A DNA stretch of 64,000 bases from Myroides pelagicus (GCF_009711055.1 NZ_WMJY01000006.1:62001-126000); one strand, 5' to 3'; positions 25,135 through 34,566 are shown, counted from the first letter of the stretch. Numbers and translations: made by a program. The notes: a model not told the origin generated them from the sequence alone.

Positions 25135-26139
25135 TTAATTAAATATTTTTATTAACATTTCTTTTAGTAAGTCGGCTTGAGGCATTGAATTAGCTCCAAC
25201 TCCCTTACTTTTTAAATCAATATCTTTTAGGTGACCAATGATTGCACTAACGCGTTTCATAGGATATATTCGACTACCTGCCTCATAGTCTTTTAAAGCA
25301 TATTGATTAATCTTCATTTGTTTGACTGCATTAGTTGCAGATTTATCTTTTAGCCCATGATAGATTAAAAGTTTAGAAAAGTAGGCGTATACTAATCCGA
25401 TAGTCAAAACTATAGGATTACTTTTAGCATTCAGTGCAAAGTAGTTTGTAATAGTGTATGCTTTTAGTTTGTTTTGTTCTACAATTGCTTTTATTAATTC
25501 AAAGTTATTGAAATCTTTACTAATCCCTATATTTTTTTCTACAATTTCATCTGTGATTATACTTCCTTTAGGTAGTACTAAAATTAGCTTGCTAACTTCA
25601 TTTGCAATTTTGGATAAGTCTGTACCTAGGAATTCTCCAAGCATGGTAGAAGCTTTAGGTTCTATTGAAAAACCTTTGGCAGTGACGTATTTCTTAATCC
25701 AACTTTCAATCTGATACTCTTTTAGTTTTTTACTTTCAAAGATTACGCCATTTTTTTCAAGCGCTTTATATATTTTCTTGCGCTTATCTAAAGTTTTGTA
25801 TTTATAACAAAATACAAGCACTGTACTTGGCTGTACTTGGGTAGTGTAACTTTCTAATTGGTCAATCGTTCTAGCTAAGTCCTGTGCTTCTTTGACTATG
25901 ACTACTTGTTTTTCAGCCATTAAAGGGAATCGTTTGGCATTGGATATAATTTCTTGCATGGTTACATCTCTTCCATACAGTACCATCTGGTTAAAGCCTT
26001 TTTCTTCTTCTGATAAGACGTTAGATTCGATATAATTGGCGATGACATCAATATAGAATGGCTCTTCTCCCATTAGAAAGTAGATTGGAGCTATCTCTTT
26101 GCTTTTTATTTTTTTTATTATCTCTTTGACTTCATCCAA
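25135..26139 (-). CDS. holA: DNA polymerase III subunit delta
   Basis: The 334-residue protein is the delta subunit of the clamp loader, which opens the sliding clamp ring. The N-terminal part (PIYFLMGEEPFYIDVIANYIE region, about 18-38) is the family's degenerate AAA+ start without a working Walker A, and the middle shows LVFCYKYKTLDKRKK and the GTDLSKIANEVSKLIL motif. The length is normal. It is divergent from the HsdR-N gene at 26194 with a 54-base spacer. Confidence 0.93.
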   Translation of the reverse strand: MDEVKEIIKKIKSKEIAPIYFLMGEEPFYIDVIANYIESNVLSEEEKGFNQMVLYGRDVTMQEIISNAKRFPLMAEKQVVIVKEAQDLARTIDQLESYTTQVQPSTVLVFCYKYKTLDKRKKIYKALEKNGVIFESKKLKEYQIESWIKKYVTAKGFSIEPKASTMLGEFLGTDLSKIANEVSKLILVLPKGSIITDEIVEKNIGISKDFNNFELIKAIVEQNKLKAYTITNYFALNAKSNPIVLTIGLVYAYFSKLLIYHGLKDKSATNAVKQMKINQYALKDYEAGSRIYPMKRVSAIIGHLKDIDLKSKGVGANSMPQADLLKEMLIKIFN

Positions 26140-26157
26140 AATACAGACTTGTTTTTA

Positions 26158-26189
26158 ATTGTAGAATTACTAAAGAAAAAATATCTTTG
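26158..26189 (+). promoter_or_regulatory. promoter of the HsdR-N gene, predicted leaderless
   Basis: TTG at 26159-26161 and TATCTTTG at 26182-26189, 20 bases apart, match the Bacteroidota -33/-7 pattern. The ATG at 26194 follows the -7 box by four bases, so the mRNA would begin at or near the start codon. Confidence 0.6.
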
Positions 26190-26193
26190 CTTA

Positions 26194-26649
26194 ATGCAAA
26201 AGTTAAATTTCTCTGCTTATGAATTTCGCGTCAAAAATAGTGAAAATAAGCTAGCTATTTTTGATGTTATCCGTAAAAAATTTGTCTTACTTACTCCTGA
26301 GGAATGGGTTCGTCAACATGTAGTACACTTTTTACACAAAGAAAGAAATTATCCTCTTTCTTTGATTAGCGTTGAGAAAGTGGTGAAAGTGAACGGAATG
26401 AATAAGCGATATGATGTGGTTGTTTTTAAGCCAAACGGAAGTATTGATATTTTGGTTGAATGTAAAGCGCCAGAAGTGAAGATTACTCAGGAGACTTTTG
26501 ATCAAATAGCTAGGTATAATTTTCAGTTAAGAGCGAATTACTTGTTTGTAACAAATGGTTTAAGCCATTATTTTTGCGCAATGGACTATGAAAAAAGTGC
26601 ATACGTGTTTTTGCGTGAATTGCCTTTGTATAATGTAAATAGAGATTAA
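26194..26649 (+). CDS. orphan HsdR N-terminal-type nuclease-like protein
   Basis: The 151-residue protein resembles the isolated type I restriction HsdR N-terminal domain (HSDR_N_2). A PD-(D/E)xK-like core is visible: KRYDVVVF supplies the Asp, and ILVECKAP the Glu-x-Lys. No methylase, specificity or helicase gene is nearby, so it is not a working type I restriction system. The frame extends 45 bases upstream, but that part overlaps the promoter, so ATG 26194 (MQKLNFSAYEF) is chosen. It overlaps none of holA and is followed after one base by a glycosyltransferase gene. Similar genes are common beside holA in this phylum. Confidence 0.82.
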   Translation: MQKLNFSAYEFRVKNSENKLAIFDVIRKKFVLLTPEEWVRQHVVHFLHKERNYPLSLISVEKVVKVNGMNKRYDVVVFKPNGSIDILVECKAPEVKITQETFDQIARYNFQLRANYLFVTNGLSHYFCAMDYEKSAYVFLRELPLYNVNRD

Positions 26650-26650
26650 A

Positions 26651-27640
26651 ATGGAAAAGAAGTTTGCAGTTGTTATTTTAAACTGGAATGGCGTAGCTTT
26701 ATTAAGGCAGTTTTTACCTTCTGTCATAAAATATTCTTCAGAAGCGAATATTTACATTATAGATAATGCTTCAACGGATGAGTCAATAGCAGTTATTCAA
26801 AAAGAGTTTCCTTCTGTTAAGCTCATTAAAAATATGGATAACGGAGGGTATGCGAAGGGATACAATCAGGGGTTGAAGAATATAAATGAACCTTATCTAG
26901 TGCTTTTGAATTCGGATATAGAAGTGACGGAGCATTGGTTAGCTCCTATAGGAAGAATTTTCGAAGTTGAGCCACAGACGGCAGTAGTTCAGCCTAAGAT
27001 TTTGGACTATAAGAAAAAAGATTTTTTTGAGTATGCGGGTGCTGCTGGTGGTTTCTTAGATAAATATGGATTTCCATATTGTAGGGGTAGAGTTTTTGAC
27101 ACTATTGAAAGAGATAGTGGTCAATACAATGATGAGATTGAGATCTTTTGGGCTTCAGGTGCGTGTCTGTTTATACGTAATGAGGTCTTTAAAAAGTTTG
27201 GTGGATTTGATGAGGCGTTTTTTGCTCATCAAGAAGAAATTGATTTGTGCTGGCGTGTTCAAAATGGGGGATATGTCATCAAATATTGTGGATTTTCCAC
27301 AGTTTATCATGTTGGAGGAGCGACTTTAAGCTATTCGAATCCTAAAAAAACGTATTTAAACTTTAGAAACTCGCTCTTGATGATGTATAAAAACTTGCCA
27401 AGAAAGAAATCTTTTAGCATAATCTTTCAGCGGTTATGTTTAGATGGAGTAGCAGGGATATGGTATATCTTATGTATGCAACCAAAACATTGCTGGGCTA
27501 TAATACGCTCTCACTTTGGTTTTTATAGACGAATTCCTCAGTTTAGGAGTAAGCGATTATTCAACTCAAATGAACAGTACTATCGCACGAATTCGATTGT
27601 ATGGAAGTATTTTGTACGCAAAGAGCGGTTCTTTCACTAA
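26651..27640 (+). CDS. family 2 glycosyltransferase, rhamnosyltransferase-like
   Basis: The 329-residue protein has the GT2 fold: AVVILNWNG at residues 6-14, IDNASTDES near 38, VLLNSDIEV as the DxD-type metal motif near 84, and FWASGACLFIRNEVF plus HQEEIDLCWRVQ further on. This subgroup includes WcaA/RfbF-like transferases of polysaccharide synthesis. No strong membrane segment is present. The donor and acceptor sugars are unknown. The start codon is one base after the HsdR-N stop, so the genes are co-transcribed. Confidence 0.87.
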   Translation: MEKKFAVVILNWNGVALLRQFLPSVIKYSSEANIYIIDNASTDESIAVIQKEFPSVKLIKNMDNGGYAKGYNQGLKNINEPYLVLLNSDIEVTEHWLAPIGRIFEVEPQTAVVQPKILDYKKKDFFEYAGAAGGFLDKYGFPYCRGRVFDTIERDSGQYNDEIEIFWASGACLFIRNEVFKKFGGFDEAFFAHQEEIDLCWRVQNGGYVIKYCGFSTVYHVGGATLSYSNPKKTYLNFRNSLLMMYKNLPRKKSFSIIFQRLCLDGVAGIWYILCMQPKHCWAIIRSHFGFYRRIPQFRSKRLFNSNEQYYRTNSIVWKYFVRKERFFH

Positions 27641-27694
27641 GTAAGAGTGTCAATTTTTAACGATTTATGAATATAATAATTGCATAGTATTTGA

Positions 27695-27702
27695 TATATT
27701 TG
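27695..27702 (+). promoter_or_regulatory. -7 box TATATTTG for the OmpA lipoprotein gene
   Basis: TATATTTG matches TAnnTTTG and lies 23 bases before the ATG at 27726. Confidence 0.5.
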
Positions 27703-27725
27703 GAACGAAATTCAATCAGTTAATT

Positions 27726-28562
27726 ATGAAAAGAGTAATTTTAGGTTTATCTGTGGTTGCATTAGGATTAACATCTTGTGGAACACAAAAAAAGATTGCC
27801 GAATTAGAAACTAAAAACAAAGAAGTACAGGATTTACTAAATACTTGTACAATTAAATTAAACTCTACTTTAGCGGAGAAACAAGCGTTAGCTAATCAAG
27901 TGGACTATTTAAAACAGAATACTTCTGACTTGATTAGTAATGTAGGTAACTTAACTATGTTGTCTTCTAAAGGAGCAGAGAATTTAGAGAAATCATTAGA
28001 GAGCTTAAAGGAGAAAGATCTTAAGATTTCACGTTTACAAGATGCTATTACTAAAAAAGATTCTGTAACATTAGCGTTAGTAAGAAGTGTTAAAAAAGAA
28101 GTAGGTTTTGACGATCCAGATATTCAGGTAAATGTTGAAAAAGGAGTAGTGTATATTTCAATTGCTGATAAGTTATTATTTAAAACAGCTAGTTGGGATG
28201 TAAATACGAATGCAAAGAATGTATTGGCGAAAGTAGCTAAGATTGCTCAAAGCAAACCTGACTTTGAAGTAATGGTAGAAGGTCATACAGACAATGTGCC
28301 TATTAAGAATGCTACTATGCGTGATAACTGGGATTTAAGTGTTAAGCGTGCTGCTTCTATTGTGCAAGTTTTACAGCATGACTTCAATATCGCTCCTGAA
28401 AGATTAGTAGCTGCTGGACGTGGACAATATCAGCCACTTGTAGCTAATGACTCTAAAGAGGATAAAGCTAGAAATAGAAGAACAAGAATTGTATTGTTAC
28501 CGAAGATTGATCAGTTCTACGATATGATCGAAAAAGAAATGAAAGAGCTAGCTAAGCAATAA
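27726..28562 (+). CDS. OmpA-family peptidoglycan-binding lipoprotein
   Basis: The 278-residue lipoprotein has a signal peptide with lipobox LTSC (Cys18), a coiled coil at about residues 20-115, and a C-terminal OmpA domain (about 135-265) with LLFKTASWDV, VEGHTDNVPI and the DKARNRRTRIVL motif, whose Asp/Arg residues bind diaminopimelate of peptidoglycan. It should link the outer membrane to the cell wall. It is monocistronic and ends at a clear terminator. Confidence 0.92.
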   Translation: MKRVILGLSVVALGLTSCGTQKKIAELETKNKEVQDLLNTCTIKLNSTLAEKQALANQVDYLKQNTSDLISNVGNLTMLSSKGAENLEKSLESLKEKDLKISRLQDAITKKDSVTLALVRSVKKEVGFDDPDIQVNVEKGVVYISIADKLLFKTASWDVNTNAKNVLAKVAKIAQSKPDFEVMVEGHTDNVPIKNATMRDNWDLSVKRAASIVQVLQHDFNIAPERLVAAGRGQYQPLVANDSKEDKARNRRTRIVLLPKIDQFYDMIEKEMKELAKQ

Positions 28563-28568
28563 AAATAG

Positions 28569-28596
28569 AAGCCACCTAATTGGGTGGCTTTTTTTG
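28569..28596 (+). terminator. terminator of the OmpA lipoprotein gene
   Basis: AAGCCACC pairs with GGTGGCTT around six bases, followed by seven T. Confidence 0.88.
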
Positions 28597-28686
28597 TATA
28601 GGTAATCTTTAAATTATTAACGATTGATGTGGATATTAGGTTGATTATGCTTAAATTTAGTTTTTAACCCTAATAGATAAAATAGT

Positions 28687-29634
28687 ATGAATAATTCTAT
28701 ACCAAGAGACTTTAATAACTTTGATATTATAGGTGATATACACGGCCATAGCAATGATTTGAAAAAATTGCTTTCAGCTTTAGGGTATACGCAAAAGAAT
28801 AATGTTTATCAACATCCAGAAAGGAAAGTGCTTTTTCTGGGAGATTATATTGATAGAGGGGTTAACGTTGTGGAGGTTTTGGCAATTGTAAAAGCAATGG
28901 TAGAACAGGGGCATGCAATAGCATTAATGGGAAATCATGAATACAATGCAATATGTTATAATACGATGGCAGCGGATGGCAGATATTTACGAGAGCACTC
29001 TAAAAAGAACTTTAATCAGCATGCGATAACAATGGCAGCTTTTATGCAATACCCTCAATTGTATAAGATGTATATTGAGTGGTTTAAAACCTTGCCATTA
29101 TTTTATGAGAATGATCAATTTAGAGCAGTACACGCTTGCTGGGATCCTAAGAGTATTGCTTGTTTGCAAGAGCGTTTGGTTAATAATTGTTTAACTACGG
29201 ATATGTTAGAAGAAGCAAGTAATGAAGAGACTGATTTGTTTGATGCAGTTGAGACTGTTTTGAAGGGGAAAGAGGTTAGATTGCCTAATGAAGGGACTTT
29301 TATAGATAAAGATGGTGTGCTTCGTACCAAGTTTCGAGTAAAATGGTGGGATCGTCCAGTTAAGGCAACATTTAGAGATTTAAGTGCTTCTTATGTTAGA
29401 GATATGGCAGATGAAAGCATGGATATCGATGATATTTCGTTTTATACGGCAGATGAAAAACCTGTTTTCTTTGGGCATTATTGGATGAAAATAAAAGAAG
29501 GTGAGGTAGCTAGTATTTTGACTAAGAATAGTTGTTGTCTGGATTATAGTGTGGCAAAAGATGGTAAGCTTGTTTGTTATCGATATACAGGTGAGCAAGA
29601 CTTACACTCACAAAACATCAAGTATATCCGATAG
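28687..29634 (+). CDS. PPP-family metallophosphoesterase
   Basis: The 315-residue protein has the three phosphoesterase signatures: GDIHGH (about 17-22), GDYIDRG (about 52-58) and GNHEYN (about 83-88), followed by a His in FFGHYW near the C-terminus. These form a two-metal site as in bacterial Ser/Thr protein phosphatases (PrpA/PrpE) and diadenosine tetraphosphatases. Which substrate it uses cannot be told from the sequence. It appears to be a single gene. Confidence 0.88.
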   Translation: MNNSIPRDFNNFDIIGDIHGHSNDLKKLLSALGYTQKNNVYQHPERKVLFLGDYIDRGVNVVEVLAIVKAMVEQGHAIALMGNHEYNAICYNTMAADGRYLREHSKKNFNQHAITMAAFMQYPQLYKMYIEWFKTLPLFYENDQFRAVHACWDPKSIACLQERLVNNCLTTDMLEEASNEETDLFDAVETVLKGKEVRLPNEGTFIDKDGVLRTKFRVKWWDRPVKATFRDLSASYVRDMADESMDIDDISFYTADEKPVFFGHYWMKIKEGEVASILTKNSCCLDYSVAKDGKLVCYRYTGEQDLHSQNIKYIR

Positions 29635-29716
29635 GTATACTTGGTTTTATTGTGTAAGTGATATTTGTTTAAAATATAGTATGTTGATGTTAATTAATAA
29701 GTTAATTTGTTAGGAA

Positions 29717-30493
29717 ATGCTAACGCATAGAGGGGTAGAACGTACGTTTTTACACAATTTACAGTTGGCTGTATTGCTGTCATTTTGTGGAGGTTTAGTC
29801 AATGTTTTAGGGGTTATTGAATTACAGATGATGACTACGAATGTGACAGGGTATTTGTCAGTTTTTGTAGAGGATTTACTAGCGTTAGATTGGCTAAAGA
29901 CAAGGTATGTCTTTTTGCTTATATTTTCATTTTTCAGTGGAGCTTTCTTTTCTCATTTTGTTTTATTACTTCAGCGCAAGCTACTGCAAAAAGTGTTCTA
30001 TACTTTGCCTTTGCTTGTAGAGGTGGTTTGCCTTATCCTGATAGGGACGCAAGGAGATAAGTGGATAGGGATGGGGTATAGCTATGAGGTTGCATGTTTT
30101 TTATTGTTTTTAATGGGGCTTCAAAACTCTTTAGTGACTTTTATTTCCAATGCGGTAGTACGTACGACACACGTTACAGGGATTTTTACAGATTTAGGTA
30201 TTGAAACTGCTCGCTTATTGTTTTATTTTACCCATGCCGAAGAGCGTATGCGCTTGTTTTCTTTAATTGGGTTAAAACTAGCTATAGTAATTAGTTTTTG
30301 TTGTGGTGGTATAGTATCAGGCTATTTTTATGATACTTTAGGTCTTCAGACACTTTGTATAGCTTCGGTTGTTTTGCTTTTTACTAGTGGTTATGATTAT
30401 TTTAAAACAATGATGGCAGATGTAATTGAAGAGAGTAAGAAGCATCTAGGGCCTTTACGTCATATACGCTCTAAAGGATTATTTAAAAAATAG
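29717..30493 (+). CDS. YoaK-type DUF1275 membrane protein
   Basis: The 258-residue inner-membrane protein has about six hydrophobic segments and the family's FCGGLVNVLGVI and TTNVTGYLSVF motifs near residues 23-53, then MGLQNSLVTFISNAVVRTTHVTGIFTDLG, split here by position about 135-163, which is the second half of the repeated DUF1275 pattern. The function is not established; transport has been suggested for the family. Confidence 0.85.
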   Translation: MLTHRGVERTFLHNLQLAVLLSFCGGLVNVLGVIELQMMTTNVTGYLSVFVEDLLALDWLKTRYVFLLIFSFFSGAFFSHFVLLLQRKLLQKVFYTLPLLVEVVCLILIGTQGDKWIGMGYSYEVACFLLFLMGLQNSLVTFISNAVVRTTHVTGIFTDLGIETARLLFYFTHAEERMRLFSLIGLKLAIVISFCCGGIVSGYFYDTLGLQTLCIASVVLLFTSGYDYFKTMMADVIEESKKHLGPLRHIRSKGLFKK

Positions 30494-30675
30494 GCACTTT
30501 TGTATTACTTGAGGGAGTTGTGGTATAATACCTATTGAGTGTGGTTTTGTTGAGGGATAGAACTATATTTTAGTATAAGTTTTTCAATATCCGTTTTAAA
30601 GTGTAATTTTGGCTTTCATGACTCATATTGTATTGAGTTGGGAAGAATATTTATAAACGCATTATATTTTACTTT

Positions 30676-32364
30676 ATGTCAGACGATAAAAAAGTGATTT
30701 TTTCAATGTCTAAAGTTAGTAAGACTTATTCATCTACTAATAAGACAGTATTAAAAGATATTTACTTAAGCTTTTTTTATGGAGCTAAGATTGGTATTTT
30801 AGGACTTAATGGATCTGGTAAATCTTCATTGTTGAAGATTATTGCAGGGGTGGATAAAAACTATCATGGAGATGTTGTGTTTGCACCAGGATATACGGTT
30901 GGGTATTTAGAACAGGAGCCACAATTAGATGAGAGTAAAACAGTAATCGAGATTGTTAAAGAAGGAGCAGCTGATATTGTAGCTACTCTTGATGAGTTTA
31001 ATAAGATAAACGATATGTTTGGTTTGCCAGAAGTTTATGAGGATGCTGATAAGATGCAAAAACTGATGGATAAGCAAGCTGAGTTGCAAGATAAGATTGA
31101 TGCAGCTGGAGGATGGGAGCTAGAGACTAAGTTAGCAATTGCGATGGATGCTTTACGTACACCAGACGCTGATACGCCAATAAGTGTATTATCTGGAGGA
31201 GAGCGTCGTCGTGTTGCTTTGTGTCGTTTATTGTTACAGAATCCAGATGTATTATTGCTAGATGAGCCAACTAACCACTTGGATGCTGAGTCTGTCCACT
31301 GGTTAGAACAACATTTACAGCAATATGCGGGGACAGTAATTGCTGTAACCCATGACCGTTATTTCTTAGATAATGTAGCTGGTTGGATTCTTGAGTTAGA
31401 TAGAGGAGAGGGGATTCCATGGAAAGGAAACTATTCTTCTTGGTTAGATCAAAAAGCTAAGCGTTTAGAGCAAGAAGAGAAAGTTGCTTCTAAACGCCGC
31501 AAAAACTTAGAGCGAGAGTTGGATTGGGTACGCCAAGGTGCTAAAGGCCGTCAAACTAAGCAAAAAGCGAGGCTGCAGAACTATGATAAGTTATTGAATG
31601 AAGATCAAAAAGAGCTTGAAGAAAAATTAGAGATTTATATTCCTAATGGTCCACGCTTAGGTACAAATGTTATTGAGGCTAAAGGAGTGGCTAAAGCTTT
31701 TGGAGATAAATTATTATATGATGATTTAAACTTTACATTGCCTCAAGCGGGAATAGTTGGTATTATTGGGCCTAATGGTGCAGGTAAATCGACAATTTTC
31801 CGTATGATTATGGGGGAACAGCAAGCTGATGCTGGGACATTTACAATTGGGGATACTGTGAAGATCGCCTATGTAGATCAATCACACGCTAATATTGACC
31901 CAGAGAAATCAATTTGGGAGAATTTCTGTGATGGTCAAGAGTTGATTATGATGGGAGGGCGCCAAGTAAACTCTCGTGCGTACTTAAGTAGATTCAATTT
32001 TGGAGGTTCAGATCAAAATAAGAAAGTATCTACGCTATCAGGAGGAGAACGAAATCGTCTCCATTTAGCTATGACGCTAAGAGAGGAAGGAAACGTATTA
32101 CTATTGGATGAGCCAACCAATGACTTAGACGTTAATACTTTAAGAGCGTTAGAGGAAGGGCTGGAGAGTTTTGCTGGTTGTGCAGTTGTAATATCCCATG
32201 ACCGCTGGTTCTTAGACCGTATATGTACACATATATTAGCATTTGAAGGAGATTCTCAAGTTTACTTCTTTGAAGGGTCATTTACGGAGTATGAAGAAAA
32301 TCGTAAAAAACGTTTAGGAGATGTCGCTCCAACACGTTTGAAGTACAAAAAACTTGTACGCTAA
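30676..32364 (+). CDS. ettA: energy-dependent translational throttle protein EttA
   Basis: The 562-residue ABC-F ATPase has two nucleotide-binding domains. Walker A motifs are GLNGSGKSS (about 43-51) and GPNGAGKST (about 363-371), signatures LSGGERRR and LSGGERNR, and Walker B motifs LLLDEPTNHLD and LLLDEPTNDLD. The linker between them and the short arm insertion match EttA in length (E. coli 555). EttA binds the ribosomal E site and gates the first steps of elongation by ATP/ADP ratio. It is monocistronic with its own terminator. Confidence 0.95.
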   Translation: MSDDKKVIFSMSKVSKTYSSTNKTVLKDIYLSFFYGAKIGILGLNGSGKSSLLKIIAGVDKNYHGDVVFAPGYTVGYLEQEPQLDESKTVIEIVKEGAADIVATLDEFNKINDMFGLPEVYEDADKMQKLMDKQAELQDKIDAAGGWELETKLAIAMDALRTPDADTPISVLSGGERRRVALCRLLLQNPDVLLLDEPTNHLDAESVHWLEQHLQQYAGTVIAVTHDRYFLDNVAGWILELDRGEGIPWKGNYSSWLDQKAKRLEQEEKVASKRRKNLERELDWVRQGAKGRQTKQKARLQNYDKLLNEDQKELEEKLEIYIPNGPRLGTNVIEAKGVAKAFGDKLLYDDLNFTLPQAGIVGIIGPNGAGKSTIFRMIMGEQQADAGTFTIGDTVKIAYVDQSHANIDPEKSIWENFCDGQELIMMGGRQVNSRAYLSRFNFGGSDQNKKVSTLSGGERNRLHLAMTLREEGNVLLLDEPTNDLDVNTLRALEEGLESFAGCAVVISHDRWFLDRICTHILAFEGDSQVYFFEGSFTEYEENRKKRLGDVAPTRLKYKKLVR

Positions 32365-32371
32365 TCATAAT

Positions 32372-32407
32372 AAAAAGCCTAGTTACAATGTAATTAGGCT
32401 TTTTTTA
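32372..32407 (+). terminator. terminator of ettA
   Basis: AAAAAGCCTAGTTA pairs with TAATTAGGCTTTTT (one G-U pair) across a short loop and is followed by a T run. Confidence 0.85.
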
Positions 32408-32500
32408 TAGCTTTTGTATATTCTATATTAAGTTTTATAGCTTAGGCTAGTTATAGGAGGTACTCTTAATTATTAATTAGAATTAAAATAATGAATCTTA

Positions 32501-33247
32501 ATGAATATTGATATTTTAAATATTAATGCACAATCCGCTGATGGAGAACAAACTATTTTTAATCCTGTAGTTGTGGGCTTTGCTGATGGCACTTCTTACT
32601 TGATAGATTGTGGATTTACTTATAATTTTCCAGAATTTAAAAAAGAACTTTCTAGTTTAGGGTTGATGGTGGCTGATTTGACAGGGATTATTATTTCTCA
32701 TGATGATATAGATCACCTAGAAGGCTTGCATTGTTTTAAGGAGGAGTATGTTTCTTTAGAAGTGATTAGTAGTGATGTTGAAGCTGGCTCAGTTTCTGGT
32801 GTTGTTGCTTCTGAGCGATTGTTGCAGGTTAAAGAAAGCTTAGAACGTGTCCCAGAACAGATGAAGCAATGGGTTCGGGACTTTATTTGTCAACTATCCG
32901 ATATAAAGCGTTTTGATGTTGATCGTGTTCTTGTAGATGGGCAAATGTTTAAAGAAACTTTGCAAGTGATTGCTACTCCAGGGCATACCAAAGGACATAT
33001 TTCATTTTTTGATTTGGATAGTAAAACATTTATTGCAGCTGATTCAATAGTAGTTGAAGGGGGAGAGTTTAACATAGCTAATCCTCAGTTTACCTTAGAT
33101 ATGGAGGCAGCATTGGTGTCTGTTGAGAAAATAAAAGCGTTAAAGCCTAGTCGTGTTATTTGTTATCACGGAGGGGTGGTGGAAGATGAAATTGACGAAA
33201 AGCTTGATCGCCTCTTAGCGAAGAAAGAGGAACTTTTAGATATTTAA
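32501..33247 (+). CDS. metallo-beta-lactamase-fold hydrolase with HxDxDH site
   Basis: The 248-residue protein has the MBL fold: LIDCGF near 34-39, metal motif SHDDIDH at 66-72, then ATPGHTKGHISF near 157, AADSIV near 180 and CYHGG near 226. In the usual HxHxDH motif the second His is replaced by Asp69, a variant known from ComEC-like and some other MBL proteins. It has no signal peptide. Hydrolysis of a thioester, lactone or phosphoester is possible; the substrate is unknown. The frame begins with ATG at 32501 and converges with gltS. Confidence 0.8.
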   Translation: MNIDILNINAQSADGEQTIFNPVVVGFADGTSYLIDCGFTYNFPEFKKELSSLGLMVADLTGIIISHDDIDHLEGLHCFKEEYVSLEVISSDVEAGSVSGVVASERLLQVKESLERVPEQMKQWVRDFICQLSDIKRFDVDRVLVDGQMFKETLQVIATPGHTKGHISFFDLDSKTFIAADSIVVEGGEFNIANPQFTLDMEAALVSVEKIKALKPSRVICYHGGVVEDEIDEKLDRLLAKKEELLDI

Positions 33248-33251
33248 TCGA

Positions 33252-33288
33252 AAAAAGCCGATGTTAGAATTTCTAGCATCGGCTTTTT
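33252..33288. terminator. bidirectional terminator between the MBL gene and gltS
   Basis: Arms of 18 bases (33252-33269 and 33271-33288) with one G-U pair surround a single base; A/T runs on both ends serve both convergent genes. Confidence 0.9.
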
Positions 33289-33306
33289 GTATGTTTTTTC
33301 TCTTCC

Positions 33307-34512
33307 TTACATAAAGGTAAGGAAGATATTTAATATTAATGCGTTAAGGATATCTATAAAGAAAGCCCCAACCATTGGAATGATTAAAAAAGCTTTGTAA
33401 GAAGGTCCAAATCTATTTGTCACGGCTTGTATGTTTGCTACTGCTGTAGCAGTTGCTCCCATTCCAAATCCGCAGTGTCCAGCACTCAATACTACCGCAT
33501 CATAATCTTTTCCCATTGCTCTGTAAGTAATATAATAAGCAAATAGTATCATCATAATTACCTGTGCTATAAGAATAATAAGTACAGGTAGTGCTAGATC
33601 TATGATAAGCCACAGTTTTAGAGACATTAGAGCACATGCTAAGAAGATTGATAAACCGACGTTACCTAGGATGTCTACGGGTTCGTTGTTTATTTCCATT
33701 TTGAATAAATGGCTTAGTGTGTTTCTGATGATTACACCTATGAATAAACACCATACAAACGTTGGTAGTTTAAAATCAAATTGTTCATTCCAATCGGATA
33801 GTGCACGACCGAGTACTAGACAAATTGCTAGTAATGTGACCGTTAGCATAACTGATCGATAAGTTACTTTTTCTTTAGGAAATGCTTTGGTAGAGATTTC
33901 ATGTGTGTCATCTCTGTGTTTGATTTCTTCAGGGCTAAGTGTTTCTTGATTGTTTTTCTTTAATAAACGGTAGGCTAGAGGTCCACCAATTGTTCCTCCA
34001 AAGATAAGACCAAAAGTAGCACATGCCATACCTATTTCTTCAGCTCCTACTAGAGGTTTGCCACTTGCTAGGAAATCTTTAGCCCACCCGATAGCGGTAC
34101 CATGTCCTCCTGTTAAGGTTATTGAACCAGCCATTAATCCAAATCTAGAGTCTAAACCTAGTAGGTTAGCTAAGGCCACACCTAAGCCGTTTTGCATTAT
34201 AATATATAATGCTGCTACTAGCAAGAATATAATTAACGGTTTTCCACCTTTAATTAATTGAGCGAAATCTGCATTAAGTCCAATTGAGGCAAAAAAGATA
34301 TACATCATAGAATTTTGTAGTTGTTTATGGTATTCGAATTCTAAACCATATACTCCGAAAATTATCCAACTAATTATTGCAACGACAAATCCTCCTACTA
34401 CGGGTTCAGGAATATTATATTTTGTAAAAAAGTTGATTTTGTGTACTAAATAACGACCAAGTAGAAGTACTAGGCAGGCCAACATTAGTGTTTCATAAAT
34501 GCCAAATTCCAT
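33307..34512 (-). CDS. gltS: sodium/glutamate symporter
   Basis: The 401-residue inner-membrane carrier belongs to the GltS family, which imports glutamate with sodium ions. About ten hydrophobic segments are present in two halves. The conserved glycine-rich reentrant loops are visible: ITLTGGHGTAIGW (about 130-142) and SAGHCGFGMGATATAVAN (about 342-359). The length matches E. coli GltS (401). Its predicted mRNA starts with a strong hairpin (34538-34560), and it is divergent from guaA. Confidence 0.94.
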   Translation of the reverse strand: MEFGIYETLMLACLVLLLGRYLVHKINFFTKYNIPEPVVGGFVVAIISWIIFGVYGLEFEYHKQLQNSMMYIFFASIGLNADFAQLIKGGKPLIIFLLVAALYIIMQNGLGVALANLLGLDSRFGLMAGSITLTGGHGTAIGWAKDFLASGKPLVGAEEIGMACATFGLIFGGTIGGPLAYRLLKKNNQETLSPEEIKHRDDTHEISTKAFPKEKVTYRSVMLTVTLLAICLVLGRALSDWNEQFDFKLPTFVWCLFIGVIIRNTLSHLFKMEINNEPVDILGNVGLSIFLACALMSLKLWLIIDLALPVLIILIAQVIMMILFAYYITYRAMGKDYDAVVLSAGHCGFGMGATATAVANIQAVTNRFGPSYKAFLIIPMVGAFFIDILNALILNIFLTFM

Positions 34513-34537
34513 AAAAAAGTGATTTATTTTAAAGATT

Positions 34538-34560
34538 GTTCCTTCTTATTAGGAAGGAAC
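34538..34560 (-). promoter_or_regulatory. hairpin at the predicted 5' end of the gltS mRNA
   Basis: GTTCCTTC and GAAGGAAC are perfect 8-base arms around seven bases. They start at about the predicted transcription start and end 25 bases before the gltS ATG. It has no U tract in the gltS direction, so it is not a normal terminator; a stability element or regulator binding site is possible. Confidence 0.6.
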
Positions 34561-34566
34561 GCCGGG

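Noticed and set aside
26194..26649. A type I restriction-modification system
   Set aside because: Only the HsdR-N-like domain is present; there is no HsdM, HsdS or helicase part within the window.
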